Positions 42,113-50,932 of a stretch of 51,014 bases of DNA are shown piece after piece. This stretch comes from Scytonematopsis contorta HA4267-MV1 (GTDB lineage Bacteria > Cyanobacteriota > Cyanobacteriia > Cyanobacteriales > Nostocaceae). Position numbers and translations under genes: made by a program. The stretch lies in contig JAHHIC010000090.1 of NCBI GenBank assembly GCA_019359035.1, forward strand, positions 1 to 51,014. The letters run 5' to 3'. Every line of letters begins with the position of its first letter. The stretch's first letter is position 1. Below the pieces are notes generated by a model. It was not told the origin of the DNA. It saw nothing but the letters and a program-made list of their open reading frames with translations, and did not search any database.

Positions 42113-42913
42113 TTAAGGCAAAAGAAACCCGTATTTCTTGAGAATTGCTTTAGCCTGCTCGCTAGATAAATACCTAATAAACTCTGTTGCAGCAGCAACA
42201 TTTTTACTCCTCTTCAACACAGCCATTGGATAAATAATGGGTGAATGATACTTTTCATCCGCAGCAACTACGGTTTTGACTTTGTTAGAAATTGTCGCGT
42301 CGGTTCGATAAACCAAACCAGCATCAGCGTTACCAGCTTCTACTGCAGCTAAAACTTGACGCACGTTGTTAGCATAAACAAATTTTGACTTGACTTTGTT
42401 GTAAATACCCAGTTTTTGCAGTACTTGTTCTGCATATTGTCCGGCTGGTACACTTCTTGGTTCACCAAGGGCAATTTTTTTGATATTGTCTTTTGTCAAG
42501 CTGAAGAAACTGGTGACACCAACAGTCCTCTTAGGGACAATCAAGACTAGACGGTTCCTGGCTAAAATACTGCGAGTGCCTGAAACCAGTTGTCCTGACT
42601 GTTCTAAGGTATCTACTTGTCTTTTCGCTGCGGAGATAAAAATGTCTGCTGGAGCACCCTGCTGGATTTGTTGCAGCAAAGCACCGGAAGCACCAAAGTT
42701 ATAGTTGATGGTGACTCCAGGCTTACTTTGTTGGTAGTTGGTTTTAATTTCTTCCATCACTTCCTTTAAGCTGGCAGCGGTAGATACTAGTAAACTAGCA
42801 TTTGACTGTGCTACTACATTCGAGGTTGAGGGAGTCAGCAATGGTAGGCTAATTGTTAACAAAAAACCGACAACCGTTGCACCAACGAAAGCGAAAAAAC
42901 GTTTTCTGTCCAT
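42113..42913 (-). CDS. modA: Molybdate-binding protein ModA
   Basis: A 266-aa periplasmic binding protein from ATG 42913 (AGGCAATA precedes it); an in-frame start 78 bp earlier would spoil the signal peptide. Signal peptide: MDRKRFFAFVGATVVGFLLT..TPSTSNVVAQS. Core motifs: LLVSTAASLKEVMEEIKTNYQQ, NFGASGALLQQIQQGAPADIFISA (Ser and Ala oxyanion contacts), VPAGQYAEQVLQKLGIY and AGNADAGLVYRTDA. It captures molybdate for the ModBC importer directly downstream. Molybdenum supply matters for nitrogenase and nitrate reductase in such organisms, though none is seen here. Confidence 0.94.
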   Translation of the reverse strand: MDRKRFFAFVGATVVGFLLTISLPLLTPSTSNVVAQSNASLLVSTAASLKEVMEEIKTNYQQSKPGVTINYNFGASGALLQQIQQGAPADIFISAAKRQVDTLEQSGQLVSGTRSILARNRLVLIVPKRTVGVTSFFSLTKDNIKKIALGEPRSVPAGQYAEQVLQKLGIYNKVKSKFVYANNVRQVLAAVEAGNADAGLVYRTDATISNKVKTVVAADEKYHSPIIYPMAVLKRSKNVAAATEFIRYLSSEQAKAILKKYGFLLP

Positions 42914-43025
42914 TATTGCCTGCTTATGAGAAAATTTACTTGTAAAATTAATGCTTGATATTATAGTACCAACTTTTACCCAACTTACCAAATAACTTGG
43001 TAAAAATTATGCAAAGAAAAAAACT

Positions 43026-43084
43026 AAATATACTAGGGCGGGCAATAAATATACTAGGTCGGGCAATAAATATACTAGGGCGGG
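43026..43084. repeat. 21-bp tandem repeat, nearly three copies
   Basis: Unit AAATATACTAGGGCGGGCAAT. The third copy merges with the hairpin repeat because the unit itself contains the hairpin's first ten bases (GGGCGGGCAA). It lies in the 300-bp non-coding gap between modA and the porin gene. Confidence 0.92.
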
Positions 43085-43105
43085 CAAGGATGCCCACCCC
43101 ACAAG
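43078..43105 (+). repeat. GGGCGGGCAAGG hairpin repeat, copy 5
   Basis: Same element as 149-177, forming the right edge of the 21-bp tandem array. Confidence 0.9.
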
Positions 43106-43213
43106 AGGTATAAAAGAGTAATCATTGATACTAAATCACAAATTAAGTTAGCAGTATAATTTATTTACCAATAAAGTTGGGTATATATTGAATAGAGGTG
43201 AGGTGTGGGGCAA

Positions 43214-45133
43214 ATGTCTAATATTCTTCAGAATTCCTTGTGGATTTCACCGTTACTGTTTGCAGCAAGCTTGATTTCTGCTGGTGCTGTGTCTGCGAAT
43301 CCAATCCTAGAAACAAACACTCAACTGTCACAGTTGCAGTTGGGTGAAAAAGCTGGTACGGAAACACAGGGAAATGCACCTGTTACCACTAGCGTATCCG
43401 AACAACTCCAGCAAATAAGAGACTATAGCGGTAATAGTGCTAAACCCGCACTAACCCAAGTAGTTCCCGTCTCGCAACTTTCTGGTGAGAACAATATAAA
43501 AGACCGAAAATCGCCTATGGGACAGGTGACATCGGTATCGCAACTATCGGACGTACAACCTACAGATTGGGCATTTCAAGCGTTACAATCTCTAGTCGAA
43601 CGCTATGGGTGTATTGCTGGATATCCAGATGGTACTTTCAAAGGCAACCGAGCATTAACTCGTTATGAATTTGCAGCAGCTCTGAATGCTTGTTTAAACC
43701 GAGTAAACGAATTAATTGCCACTGGAACGGCTGATTTAGTCAAAAAAGAAGATTTAGTAGAAATACAAAAACTGTCAGAGGAATTTGCAGATGGACTCAG
43801 AGAACTACGAGAACGGATAGACCCTTTGGAAGCACGAACTACTGTTTTAGAAAATCAGCAATTTTCGGCTACAACCAAACTCAACGCTGAAGTCATTGTC
43901 AGCCTTGGGGGTGTATTTGGTGGAGACAGAGCCTTAAATTCCGACCAATGGCGCAATATAAATGCTGCTCCTAATGCAACAGTTAGAGAAGCGAGGAGAG
44001 CTGCTGCTTTTGGTACTGGTGGTTCTGAATTGCAAGATAACGCAATTTTGAGCGACCGCATCCGTTTAAACTTAGTTAGCAGCTTTACGGGAAAAGACCA
44101 ATTATTTACTCGTTTGGAAGCGAACAACACCAATGCTTTTAGTGGAGCAGTCACAGGTACAAACATGACCCGCACATCGTGGGATGGAAACAACGATAAT
44201 AATGTTGTAATGGGCAAGTTATTCTACCGCTTTCCTGTTGGTGATAAACTAAACGTTATCGTCGATGCTATTGGTGGGGAATTTTACGATAACTTCAACA
44301 CCGTCAACCCTTTACTTTCATCCACACCTGTTGGTTCGCTTTCCCGCTTTGGTCGTTTCTCCCCCATTTACCGGGTCAGCAATACTGGTTCAGCTCAGAA
44401 TATTGGTTCAGGTGTAAGTGCTATCTTCAAGTTGAGCGATACAATTACTTTGTCTGGGGGTTATCTTGCTAGAAGAGGTAATGAGCCTACTGCTGGTAGA
44501 GGGTTATTTGATGGTAGTTACGGAGCTTTGGCACAGTTAGCAATCCAACCGAACAAAGACGCGACTCTAGCTTTAACCTACGCACACTCATATTTAAGTG
44601 GTGCTGCTGGGGATGTCACGGTTTCGGGAAGCTATGGTAGTGCTTTTGCTAACGCTCCCTTTGGTTCAACTATTGCAACTTCGAGTAATCAATATGGCTT
44701 ACAAGGCAGTTATCGCTTCAGCCCTAACTTTGTTCTTTCGGGTTGGGCTGGCTATACTCAAGCCACAGCTGAAACTAGTTCAGGCACTAATTCTATAACA
44801 AATGTGGTTAACAGAGGCGATAAAGCAGATATTTGGAATTGGGCTGTAACTTTAGCTTTTCCTGACTTGGGTCAAAAAGGTAATTTGGGCGGTATTATTT
44901 TTGGGCAACCACCTAAGGTGACGAGTAATGACTTTGGCCCGTCTGTCTTGACTCCTACTACCAATCGCCGCGTGGATAACGATACATCTTTCCATTTAGA
45001 AGCGTTATACCGTTATCAAGTCAATTCTAATCTGTCGATTACACCAGGTATGATTGTTATCTTTAATCCTGAACATGATAGCAACAATGGCACAATTTAC
45101 GCGGGAGTTATTAGAACTACATTTCGTTTCTAA
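43214..45133 (+). CDS. SLH-domain outer-membrane porin (iron uptake type)
   Basis: A 639-aa protein from ATG 43214 (GAGGTGAGG about 10 bp upstream); a GTG three codons earlier is possible. Signal peptide to about SAGAVSA. An SLH domain (VQPTDWAFQALQSLVERYGCIAGYPDGTFKGNRALTRYEFAAALN) anchors the protein to peptidoglycan-linked polymer; a coiled coil (KLSEEFADGLRELRERIDPLEARTTVLE) follows, then an OprB-type beta barrel to the final aromatic residue (VIRTTFRF). This is the standard architecture of major cyanobacterial porins, which take up inorganic ions including iron. No operon partner. Confidence 0.93.
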   Translation: MSNILQNSLWISPLLFAASLISAGAVSANPILETNTQLSQLQLGEKAGTETQGNAPVTTSVSEQLQQIRDYSGNSAKPALTQVVPVSQLSGENNIKDRKSPMGQVTSVSQLSDVQPTDWAFQALQSLVERYGCIAGYPDGTFKGNRALTRYEFAAALNACLNRVNELIATGTADLVKKEDLVEIQKLSEEFADGLRELRERIDPLEARTTVLENQQFSATTKLNAEVIVSLGGVFGGDRALNSDQWRNINAAPNATVREARRAAAFGTGGSELQDNAILSDRIRLNLVSSFTGKDQLFTRLEANNTNAFSGAVTGTNMTRTSWDGNNDNNVVMGKLFYRFPVGDKLNVIVDAIGGEFYDNFNTVNPLLSSTPVGSLSRFGRFSPIYRVSNTGSAQNIGSGVSAIFKLSDTITLSGGYLARRGNEPTAGRGLFDGSYGALAQLAIQPNKDATLALTYAHSYLSGAAGDVTVSGSYGSAFANAPFGSTIATSSNQYGLQGSYRFSPNFVLSGWAGYTQATAETSSGTNSITNVVNRGDKADIWNWAVTLAFPDLGQKGNLGGIIFGQPPKVTSNDFGPSVLTPTTNRRVDNDTSFHLEALYRYQVNSNLSITPGMIVIFNPEHDSNNGTIYAGVIRTTFRF

Positions 45134-45186
45134 GTATAAATTTACTAAATAGCTGTATTTATGATTATGAGATAATGAAAAAGAAT

Positions 45187-45214
45187 GTAGAGACGTTACA
45201 TGTAACGTCTCTAC
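45187..45214. repeat. GTAGAGACGTTACA palindrome, copy 3
   Basis: Perfect 28-bp palindrome GTAGAGACGTTACA/TGTAACGTCTCTAC between the convergent porin and antitoxin genes, where it may serve as a shared terminator. Confidence 0.9.
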
Positions 45215-45248
45215 AAGGGTGCTGCTTGGGTAGAAATTTTAACCTGGC

Positions 45249-45608
45249 TCATAGAGTGTTATTCTGTTCCAACCTTTTACGCGCTCGTTCTTTGATGTCT
45301 TCAAAAAAAGCTGGAAGGGATTCTTCATCGTATTCGGTATACTGACCGTTCTCAAGCTGCTCAATTCCAATGGCTATCTCTCGTCGTAATGTTTCAAGCT
45401 TAAGTGCCTTTAGTTCCTTCTCAGCACGTTGAAGCCTATCTATCATATCTTGGAATGCTTGCGCTTCATGAACAACAACCTCAGCTTTTCCGTTGACCGT
45501 TAGTACAAGCGGAGATTTTGTTGCTTTAATCCGCTCTACGTAATCCTTAGCGTTTCGCTTAAAGTCGGTGAGAGTTTGAATATTTTCGAGATTAATTCTA
45601 ATTTGCAT
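45249..45608 (-). CDS. Phd/YefM-family antitoxin
   Basis: A 119-aa protein: the N-terminal Phd/YefM DNA-binding part (LTDFKRNAKDYVERIKATKSPLVLTVNGKAEVVVHEAQAFQDMIDRLQ) is followed by a charged helical tail (GIEQLENGQYTEYDEESLPAFFEDIKERARKRLE) of the kind that wraps the toxin. No RelE/ParE toxin gene follows on the minus strand before the porin stop, so it is an orphan in this window. It may have lost its partner or act in trans. The start is fixed by the characteristic N-terminus. Confidence 0.9.
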   Translation of the reverse strand: MQIRINLENIQTLTDFKRNAKDYVERIKATKSPLVLTVNGKAEVVVHEAQAFQDMIDRLQRAEKELKALKLETLRREIAIGIEQLENGQYTEYDEESLPAFFEDIKERARKRLEQNNTL

Positions 45609-45710
45609 AGCATTTAATTAAACACTTTATAAGACATTTAATTAAATGCTGTAGTTTATATGTATTCTTGTCAAGGGAAAAACTGTCATCGTTGAGGTAA
45701 TAAAGTACAC

Positions 45711-45969
45711 GGGATGTTTATAAAGAGAATATATCGCGTCCGAATCGCACCAGAAGCCAGGGAATAAATTAAGAGTCTAAAAGCTAAAGTCCTCTAAAAG
45801 AGGACTAATAACAAGAAAATGTTTATAAAATAATTATTAAATTCCAATAACCTTATTATCAGTCCTCTTTAGAGGACTTTAGCTTTTAGACAGCGATTTT
45901 AATCGCTGGCTCGTTTCGTTAGCTGCTTTGCTGTGTGAATCATGCTTTAGATTTTATTTATAAACATCC
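45711..45969. mobile_element. Two head-to-head MITE-type elements
   Basis: Outer ends GGGATGTTTATAAA and TTTATAAACATCC enclose two inverted copies of the double hairpin (GTCCTCTAAAAGAGGAC at 45789, GTCCTCTTTAGAGGAC at 45872), separated by an internal ATGTTTATAAAATAATT. The two halves can form one long hairpin. This is the longest member of the family seen at 4001, 5889 and 29873. It fills much of the 677-bp gap 45609-46285. Confidence 0.75.
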
Positions 45970-46049
45970 TGTAAGGTTTGTAGTTTTAATAATTATTTTA
46001 TAAATGCCTTTCGAGAGTGTAGGACATGATTTCTACAACTTAAGGCAAA

Positions 46050-46096
46050 GCTTAAGTTAGCACCTTAACACCTTTATCTTTACTAGCGTCCGAAAA
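46050..46096 (+). promoter_or_regulatory. Conserved leader motif shared with 24455-24498
   Basis: GCTTAAGTTAGCACCTTAAC followed by ACCTTTATCTTTACTAG matches the stretch upstream of the 76-aa gene at 24569. Here it lies about 190 bp before the orphan ndhK. Confidence 0.4.
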
Positions 46097-46285
46097 CATC
46101 TAATTGCAAACTGTAGTTAACAGATGCTCAGACTTTCATCTTGCAACACAACCTGGTAATCGGAATCTCTAGGTGCAAGATATTAGTTAGCGATTTTTCT
46201 TACACAGTACACCAAAAATCTGTAATTCTTCCCAAAAAATTAACTCAAAAATTAACCCAAAAATTAGCATAGGGGAACTCTAGCC

Positions 46286-46978
46286 ATGACAGACACAATA
46301 ACCAACCCCATCGAATATCCCGAAATCACACAACAACTATCAGAAAACGTCATCCTCACCACTGTTGATGACATCTACAACTGGGCAAAAATGTCTAGCT
46401 TGTACCCATTGATGTTCGGTACAGCCTGCTGCTTTATGGAATTTATGGCAGCTTATGCTTCCCGCTTTGATATGGAACGGTATGGAATGATACCCCGTGC
46501 AACCCCCCGACAAGCTGACTTGTTAATTACAGCGGGTACAATCACCATGAAATATGCTCCTAACCTAGTGCGGCTTTATGAGCAAATGGCTGAACCGAAG
46601 TATGTAATTGCGATGGGTGCTTGCACAATTACTGGTGGAATGTTTAGTGTAGATTCTCCCAGTGCAGTCAGAGGAGTAGATAAATTAATTCCGGTTGATG
46701 TTTATATACCCGGATGTCCACCTAGACCGGAAGCTGTAGTTGATGCAATTATTAAGCTACGTAAAAAAATCGCGAATGAAAGCATTCAAGAACGAGAAAA
46801 AACTCAACAAACTCATCGCTATTACAGTATTCCCCATAATATGAAAGTTGTACCTCCCATGTTCGATGGGGAGTATCTCAGAAGTGAGGAGCGAGAAACA
46901 CCATCAAAGGAAATTGTGGAAGCGATGGGATTACCATTACCGTTGGCACTTCCAGCTACTGCTAATTCTCAATTATAA
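46286..46978 (+). CDS. ndhK: NdhK paralogue (NDH-1 subunit K), stand-alone
   Basis: A 230-aa protein carrying all four N2 cluster cysteines of NuoB/Ndh[10 protein letters not shown] (two), MGACTITGG and [14 protein letters not shown]. NdhK sits at the junction of the peripheral and membrane arms of NDH-1. The segment [44 protein letters not shown] departs from the common cyanobacterial sequence (for example Trp/Leu to Tyr/Met near LWPLLFG and FDFDRFG to FDMERYG). There is no ndhC before it and no ndhJ after it, unlike the usual ndhC-K-J operon, so it is probably a second, specialised copy. Confidence 0.9.
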   Translation: MTDTITNPIEYPEITQQLSENVILTTVDDIYNWAKMSSLYPLMFGTACCFMEFMAAYASRFDMERYGMIPRATPRQADLLITAGTITMKYAPNLVRLYEQMAEPKYVIAMGACTITGGMFSVDSPSAVRGVDKLIPVDVYIPGCPPRPEAVVDAIIKLRKKIANESIQEREKTQQTHRYYSIPHNMKVVPPMFDGEYLRSEERETPSKEIVEAMGLPLPLALPATANSQL

Positions 46979-47003
46979 ACAGCATGGTCGCAATCAAATT
47001 TCT

Positions 47004-47031
47004 GTAGAGACGTTACATGTAACGTCTCTAC
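47004..47031. repeat. GTAGAGACGTTACA palindrome, copy 4
   Basis: Perfect 28-bp palindrome just after the ndhK stop, identical to 45187-45214; a possible terminator. Confidence 0.9.
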
Positions 47032-47169
47032 ATGATGAAAATCCACCAAACATGATATTGGCTCTTTGCATATTTCTTAGGCAAAATTCCTATATATAAA
47101 AACATTGCAGATGCTCAGAGGGAGTTTTTATACTTAAAAGTATTTGTAAAACATTAGGAGTGTTATCTA

Positions 47170-48840
47170 ATGAATAAAAAAGTTAGATTTATTTTGACTA
47201 TAGTTTTATGCTTTAGCTTATTGTGTACTTTTTTGATAACACCATCTTCACTAGCCGCAAATCATACAGATAATGCTAAAGTACCTCTACTGAAAAATGT
47301 TAGTAACTACCATCACCAAATTTCGACAAAATCGCAACTCGCTCAACGCTACTTTGACCAAGGGCTAGTTTACACTTACGGGTTTAATCATGCAGAAGCT
47401 GTTCGTTCCTTTACTCAAGCGGCAACTCTCGATACCAACTGTGCTATGTGTTATTGGGGAATTGCTTTAGTCAAGGGACCTAATATCAACGCAAATATGG
47501 AAGATTCGGATGTACTTGAAGCAGGGAAAGCATTACAAAAAGCAATGGAGTTAAGCCAAAACGCCACCCCTAAGGAAAAAGACTACATCCAAGCACTCGC
47601 AAAGCGTTACCCACCGCAGCCAGTAGCAGACCGTAAGTCTTTTGATATCGCCTATGCTAAAGCTATGGGTGAATTGTATAAACGTTATCCAGATGATTTG
47701 GATGCAGCAACATTGTTTGTAGAAGCCCAGATGGATATTATGCCTTGGAATTATTGGACAAAAGAAGGTGAGGCAAAACCTGAGACTAAGCAAATTCTAG
47801 CCATTTTAGAATCGGTTCTAAAGCGAAATCCTAACCATCCAGGGGCAAACCATATGTACATCCACGCGGTTGAGGCGTCACCAAATCCCCAACTTGGGAT
47901 AGCCAGTGCTGACCGTCTGGGAAATTTGATACCAGAAGCAGGGCATTTGGTTCATATGCCATCCCATATTTACATTAGAGTGGGACGCTATCACGATGCA
48001 GTAGTTGCCAACCAACGAGCAATTGTTGCTGACCAAAACTATATGACTCAGTGCCACCCGCAGGGTTTTTACAACTTAGCTTACATGCCTCATAACCATC
48101 ATTTTCTCTTGGCTGCTGCAACAATGGATGGAGAGAGCAAATTAGCAATTAAAGCTGCACGTCATACGGCTGCAATGGTTGACCAAAAGCTGATGCATTT
48201 ACCTGAATATGCAACATTGCAACACTATTACTCAATGCTATTCTATACACTGACAAAGTTCGGTAAATGGGATGAGATTTTGCAAGAAAAACCTCCAGCA
48301 TTCGACCTAAAATACACCAGAGGAGTGTGGCATTATGCAAGAGGAATCGCTTTTACTGCAAAGGGTGAGTTAGAGAAAGCAGCACAAGAACTTGAACAAT
48401 TGCAGTCAATAGCTAATAACCCGTCTTTAGAGAAAGTGGTAATTTGGGGTATTAACTCCAGCGTCAGTCTGATGAAAATAGCTTCCCATGTTTTGGCTGG
48501 TGAAATGGCAAATAAACAGGGGGATTACCAAAAGGCAATTAGCCAATTATCCCAAGCTGTCGAAGTTGAAGACAACCTCCGGTACGACGAACCCTCAACT
48601 TGGTTTTCTCCTGTTCGGCAATCATTGGGAGCTGTTTTACTTGCGGCTAATCTTCCTCAAGATGCTGAGACTGTTTATCGAGAAGATTTAAAACGCAATC
48701 CTGAAAATGGTTGGTCTTTGTTTGGACTTGCCCAAAGTCTCAAAACACAAGGCAAAATAAAAGAAGCTCAACAGGTTGAAGTGGCTTTTCAAAATGCTTG
48801 GAAATATTCTGATGTAGAGCTGGCTGCTTCGCAATTTTAA
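47170..48840 (+). CDS. Secreted TPR-repeat protein
   Basis: A 556-aa protein preceded by TTAGGAGTGTTATCTA, with a signal peptide (MNKKVRFILTIVLCFSLLCTF..SSLAA). TPR helices dominate: AQRYFDQGLVYTYGFNHAEAVRSFTQAATLD, LEKAAQELEQLQSIA, GDYQKAISQLSQAVEVEDNL and DAETVYREDLKRNPENGWSLFGLAQSLKTQGKIKEA. Between them are a C-x2-C segment (NCAMCYWGIALVKGPN) and His-rich segments (HMYIHAVEASPNP, HLVHMPSHIYIRVGRYHDA, YMPHNHHFLLAAATM), which could bind a metal or cofactor. Homologues with the same His motifs are widespread, but the function is unknown. Predicted periplasmic or extracellular. Confidence 0.87.
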   Translation: MNKKVRFILTIVLCFSLLCTFLITPSSLAANHTDNAKVPLLKNVSNYHHQISTKSQLAQRYFDQGLVYTYGFNHAEAVRSFTQAATLDTNCAMCYWGIALVKGPNINANMEDSDVLEAGKALQKAMELSQNATPKEKDYIQALAKRYPPQPVADRKSFDIAYAKAMGELYKRYPDDLDAATLFVEAQMDIMPWNYWTKEGEAKPETKQILAILESVLKRNPNHPGANHMYIHAVEASPNPQLGIASADRLGNLIPEAGHLVHMPSHIYIRVGRYHDAVVANQRAIVADQNYMTQCHPQGFYNLAYMPHNHHFLLAAATMDGESKLAIKAARHTAAMVDQKLMHLPEYATLQHYYSMLFYTLTKFGKWDEILQEKPPAFDLKYTRGVWHYARGIAFTAKGELEKAAQELEQLQSIANNPSLEKVVIWGINSSVSLMKIASHVLAGEMANKQGDYQKAISQLSQAVEVEDNLRYDEPSTWFSPVRQSLGAVLLAANLPQDAETVYREDLKRNPENGWSLFGLAQSLKTQGKIKEAQQVEVAFQNAWKYSDVELAASQF

Positions 48841-48864
48841 ATAGCATAAAGGGGACATTTATTT

Positions 48865-49533
48865 ATGCAACTTGAACTAGACCATATTTTTGTTTGTGTT
48901 GACCCAGAAGCACCGGAAGCGAAACTTCTCAAAGATTTTGGACTTACCGATGGTGGTGGTCGTATTCATCGGGGTCAAGGTACTGCAAATGTTTGCTTTT
49001 TATTTCACAATGCTTATTTGGAGTTACTTTGGCTATTTGATGAGAGCGAAATTCAATCTTCGGTTGTGAGACGTACGAGTTTGTGGGAGCGTTGTCGTTG
49101 GAAAGAAACACAAGCTTGTCCTTTCGGTATTGCATTCCGTAAAAATCCTAATTTACTAGATTTACCTTTCTCTACTTGGAACTATCAAGCACCATATCGA
49201 CCACCAGAAGCTTCAATCCAAATAGCTACAAACAGTCAAAATGTATCGGAACCCCTGATTTTTATTTCACCTGCTAAACGAAAACCTGCTGATTCTAATT
49301 TAGGAGACCGTCAAGTATTAGTTCATAAATTTGGATTAAATGAGATTACGGCAGTACGAGTTAGTTTAGCTGGAAATCAAGATTTTTCCCGTGAGATTAA
49401 TGATGTAAATGGGTTGGGAATGGTGACTTTTTTACAGGAAGATTTTTACCATTTAGAAATTGAGTTTGATAATGCGAAATATGGTAAATTTCACAGTTTT
49501 CAAGATGTTTTGCCAATTTCAATTAAATGGTGA
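48865..49533 (+). CDS. Glyoxalase-like domain protein
   Basis: A 222-aa protein starting MQLELDHIFVCVDPEAPEAKLLKDFGLTDGGGRIHRGQGTANVCFLFHNAYLELLWL, the typical N-terminus of the glyoxalase-like (PF13468-type) VOC proteins, with conserved His7 and Glu in YLELLWL. The C-terminal half has a second, weaker beta-alpha unit (GMVTFLQEDFYHLEIEFD). AAGGGGACATTTATTT gives the ribosome-binding site. It lies 24 bp after the TPR gene, so co-transcription is likely. Substrate unknown. Confidence 0.85.
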   Translation: MQLELDHIFVCVDPEAPEAKLLKDFGLTDGGGRIHRGQGTANVCFLFHNAYLELLWLFDESEIQSSVVRRTSLWERCRWKETQACPFGIAFRKNPNLLDLPFSTWNYQAPYRPPEASIQIATNSQNVSEPLIFISPAKRKPADSNLGDRQVLVHKFGLNEITAVRVSLAGNQDFSREINDVNGLGMVTFLQEDFYHLEIEFDNAKYGKFHSFQDVLPISIKW

Positions 49534-49613
49534 ATCAATGTGAATCGAACCGCCAAGTTGCCAAGGTAGCCAAGAGAAGAAAGAGTATAAATTTTAAGTT
49601 AGGAGCATTAATT

Positions 49614-50897
49614 GTGACTACTATTCAAGAAAAATCTACGAACGAGATTATTAGTAAATTGCCTCCTGGTCTGCGTGTAAATACCTGGTTTCAAATAATG
49701 TGGGCTATTGCTAACCCACTTGATTGGCTGGAAAAAATGCAAGCACGCTATGGGGATATATTTTTATCTCCTGCATTTGCGAGTTTCCCAGCACAAGTAA
49801 TTATTAGCAATCCTCAAGCGATTCAAGAAATTTTTGCGGCTGATTTTAATCAGTTTGTATCTGGTTCCGGGAGTAGAACGATGCAACCTATTGTGGGTGG
49901 GAACTCTTTATTATTGCAAGATGGAGAACGACATTTAAAAAGCCGTAAGCTGTTACTACCTTCCTTTCACGGTGAGAGAATGCGAGCTTATGGTGAGCGT
50001 ATATGTGAAATTACTAACCAGGTAATGAGTCAAATAAAAATTGGACAACAATTTGTCGCTCGTCCAATTATGCAAGAAATTTCTTTGAATGTAATTTTAC
50101 GTACTGTTTTTGGATTGAATGAAGGAGAGCGTTACCAACAGATTAGGCAGATACTAACTGCGATGTTGGATTCTTTTAATAATCCTTTGAGTGTAAGTTT
50201 TTTGTTTTTCAAATCTCTACAAGTTGATTTAGGTCGATTGACTCCTTGGGGAAATTTTATTCGTCAAAGAGCAAAACTTGACCAATTACTTTACCAAGAA
50301 ATTAATGAACGTCGCGCTTTGGGAGAATCTTCAGGTGAAGATATTTTGAGCTTATTATTATCAGCACGTGATGAATCGGGTCAAGGGATGAGTGATGAGG
50401 AGTTACGCGATGAATTGATGACCATGTTATTTGCTGGTCATGAAACTACTGCATCAGCTTTAGCTTGGGCTTTATATTGGGTTCACAACATCCCAGAAGT
50501 TCGCGAAAAACTCTTGCAAGAAATTCATTCTATTAATTTTGCTAACACTGAACCAACCGAAATTGCACGATTACCTTATTTAAATGCTGTTTGTTCGGAA
50601 ACTCTAAGAATTTACCCGATTGCTTTCTTTTGTTTAGCGCGAGTTTTGCAATCTCCAATGCAATTGGTCGGTTATGAATTACCAAAAGGGCTGATGCTGT
50701 CACCATGTATTTATTTAACACACCATCGACCAGATATTTACCCAGAACCAGAAAAATTTAAGCCTGAGCGCTTTTTAGAAAGACAATATTCTCCTTACGA
50801 ATATATGCCGTTTGGTGGTGGAAATCGTCGCTGTTTAGGTGTAGCTTTTGCACTATTTGAAATGAAATTAGTGTTGGCAACTTTATTATCTAAGTAG
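49614..50897 (+). CDS. Cytochrome P450, C-terminally shortened
   Basis: A 427-aa P450 from GTG 49614, which has TAGGAGCATTAATT in front; the open frame extends back to 49527 and overlaps the previous gene, but lacks a signal. The I-helix oxygen motif is AGHETTASAL, the ExxR motif is SETLRIYP and the heme loop is FGGGNRRCLGVAFALFEMKL with the axial Cys. Class: bacterial, CYP110/CYP120-like in style. After KLVLATLLSK it stops; relatives usually continue about 25 residues with the final beta strands. Heme binding should be intact, but the substrate pocket floor may not be. Confidence 0.88.
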   Translation: MTTIQEKSTNEIISKLPPGLRVNTWFQIMWAIANPLDWLEKMQARYGDIFLSPAFASFPAQVIISNPQAIQEIFAADFNQFVSGSGSRTMQPIVGGNSLLLQDGERHLKSRKLLLPSFHGERMRAYGERICEITNQVMSQIKIGQQFVARPIMQEISLNVILRTVFGLNEGERYQQIRQILTAMLDSFNNPLSVSFLFFKSLQVDLGRLTPWGNFIRQRAKLDQLLYQEINERRALGESSGEDILSLLLSARDESGQGMSDEELRDELMTMLFAGHETTASALAWALYWVHNIPEVREKLLQEIHSINFANTEPTEIARLPYLNAVCSETLRIYPIAFFCLARVLQSPMQLVGYELPKGLMLSPCIYLTHHRPDIYPEPEKFKPERFLERQYSPYEYMPFGGGNRRCLGVAFALFEMKLVLATLLSK

Positions 50898-50932
50898 GTG
50901 GGCGGGAAAATTTATAACTATGTAACGAAAAG

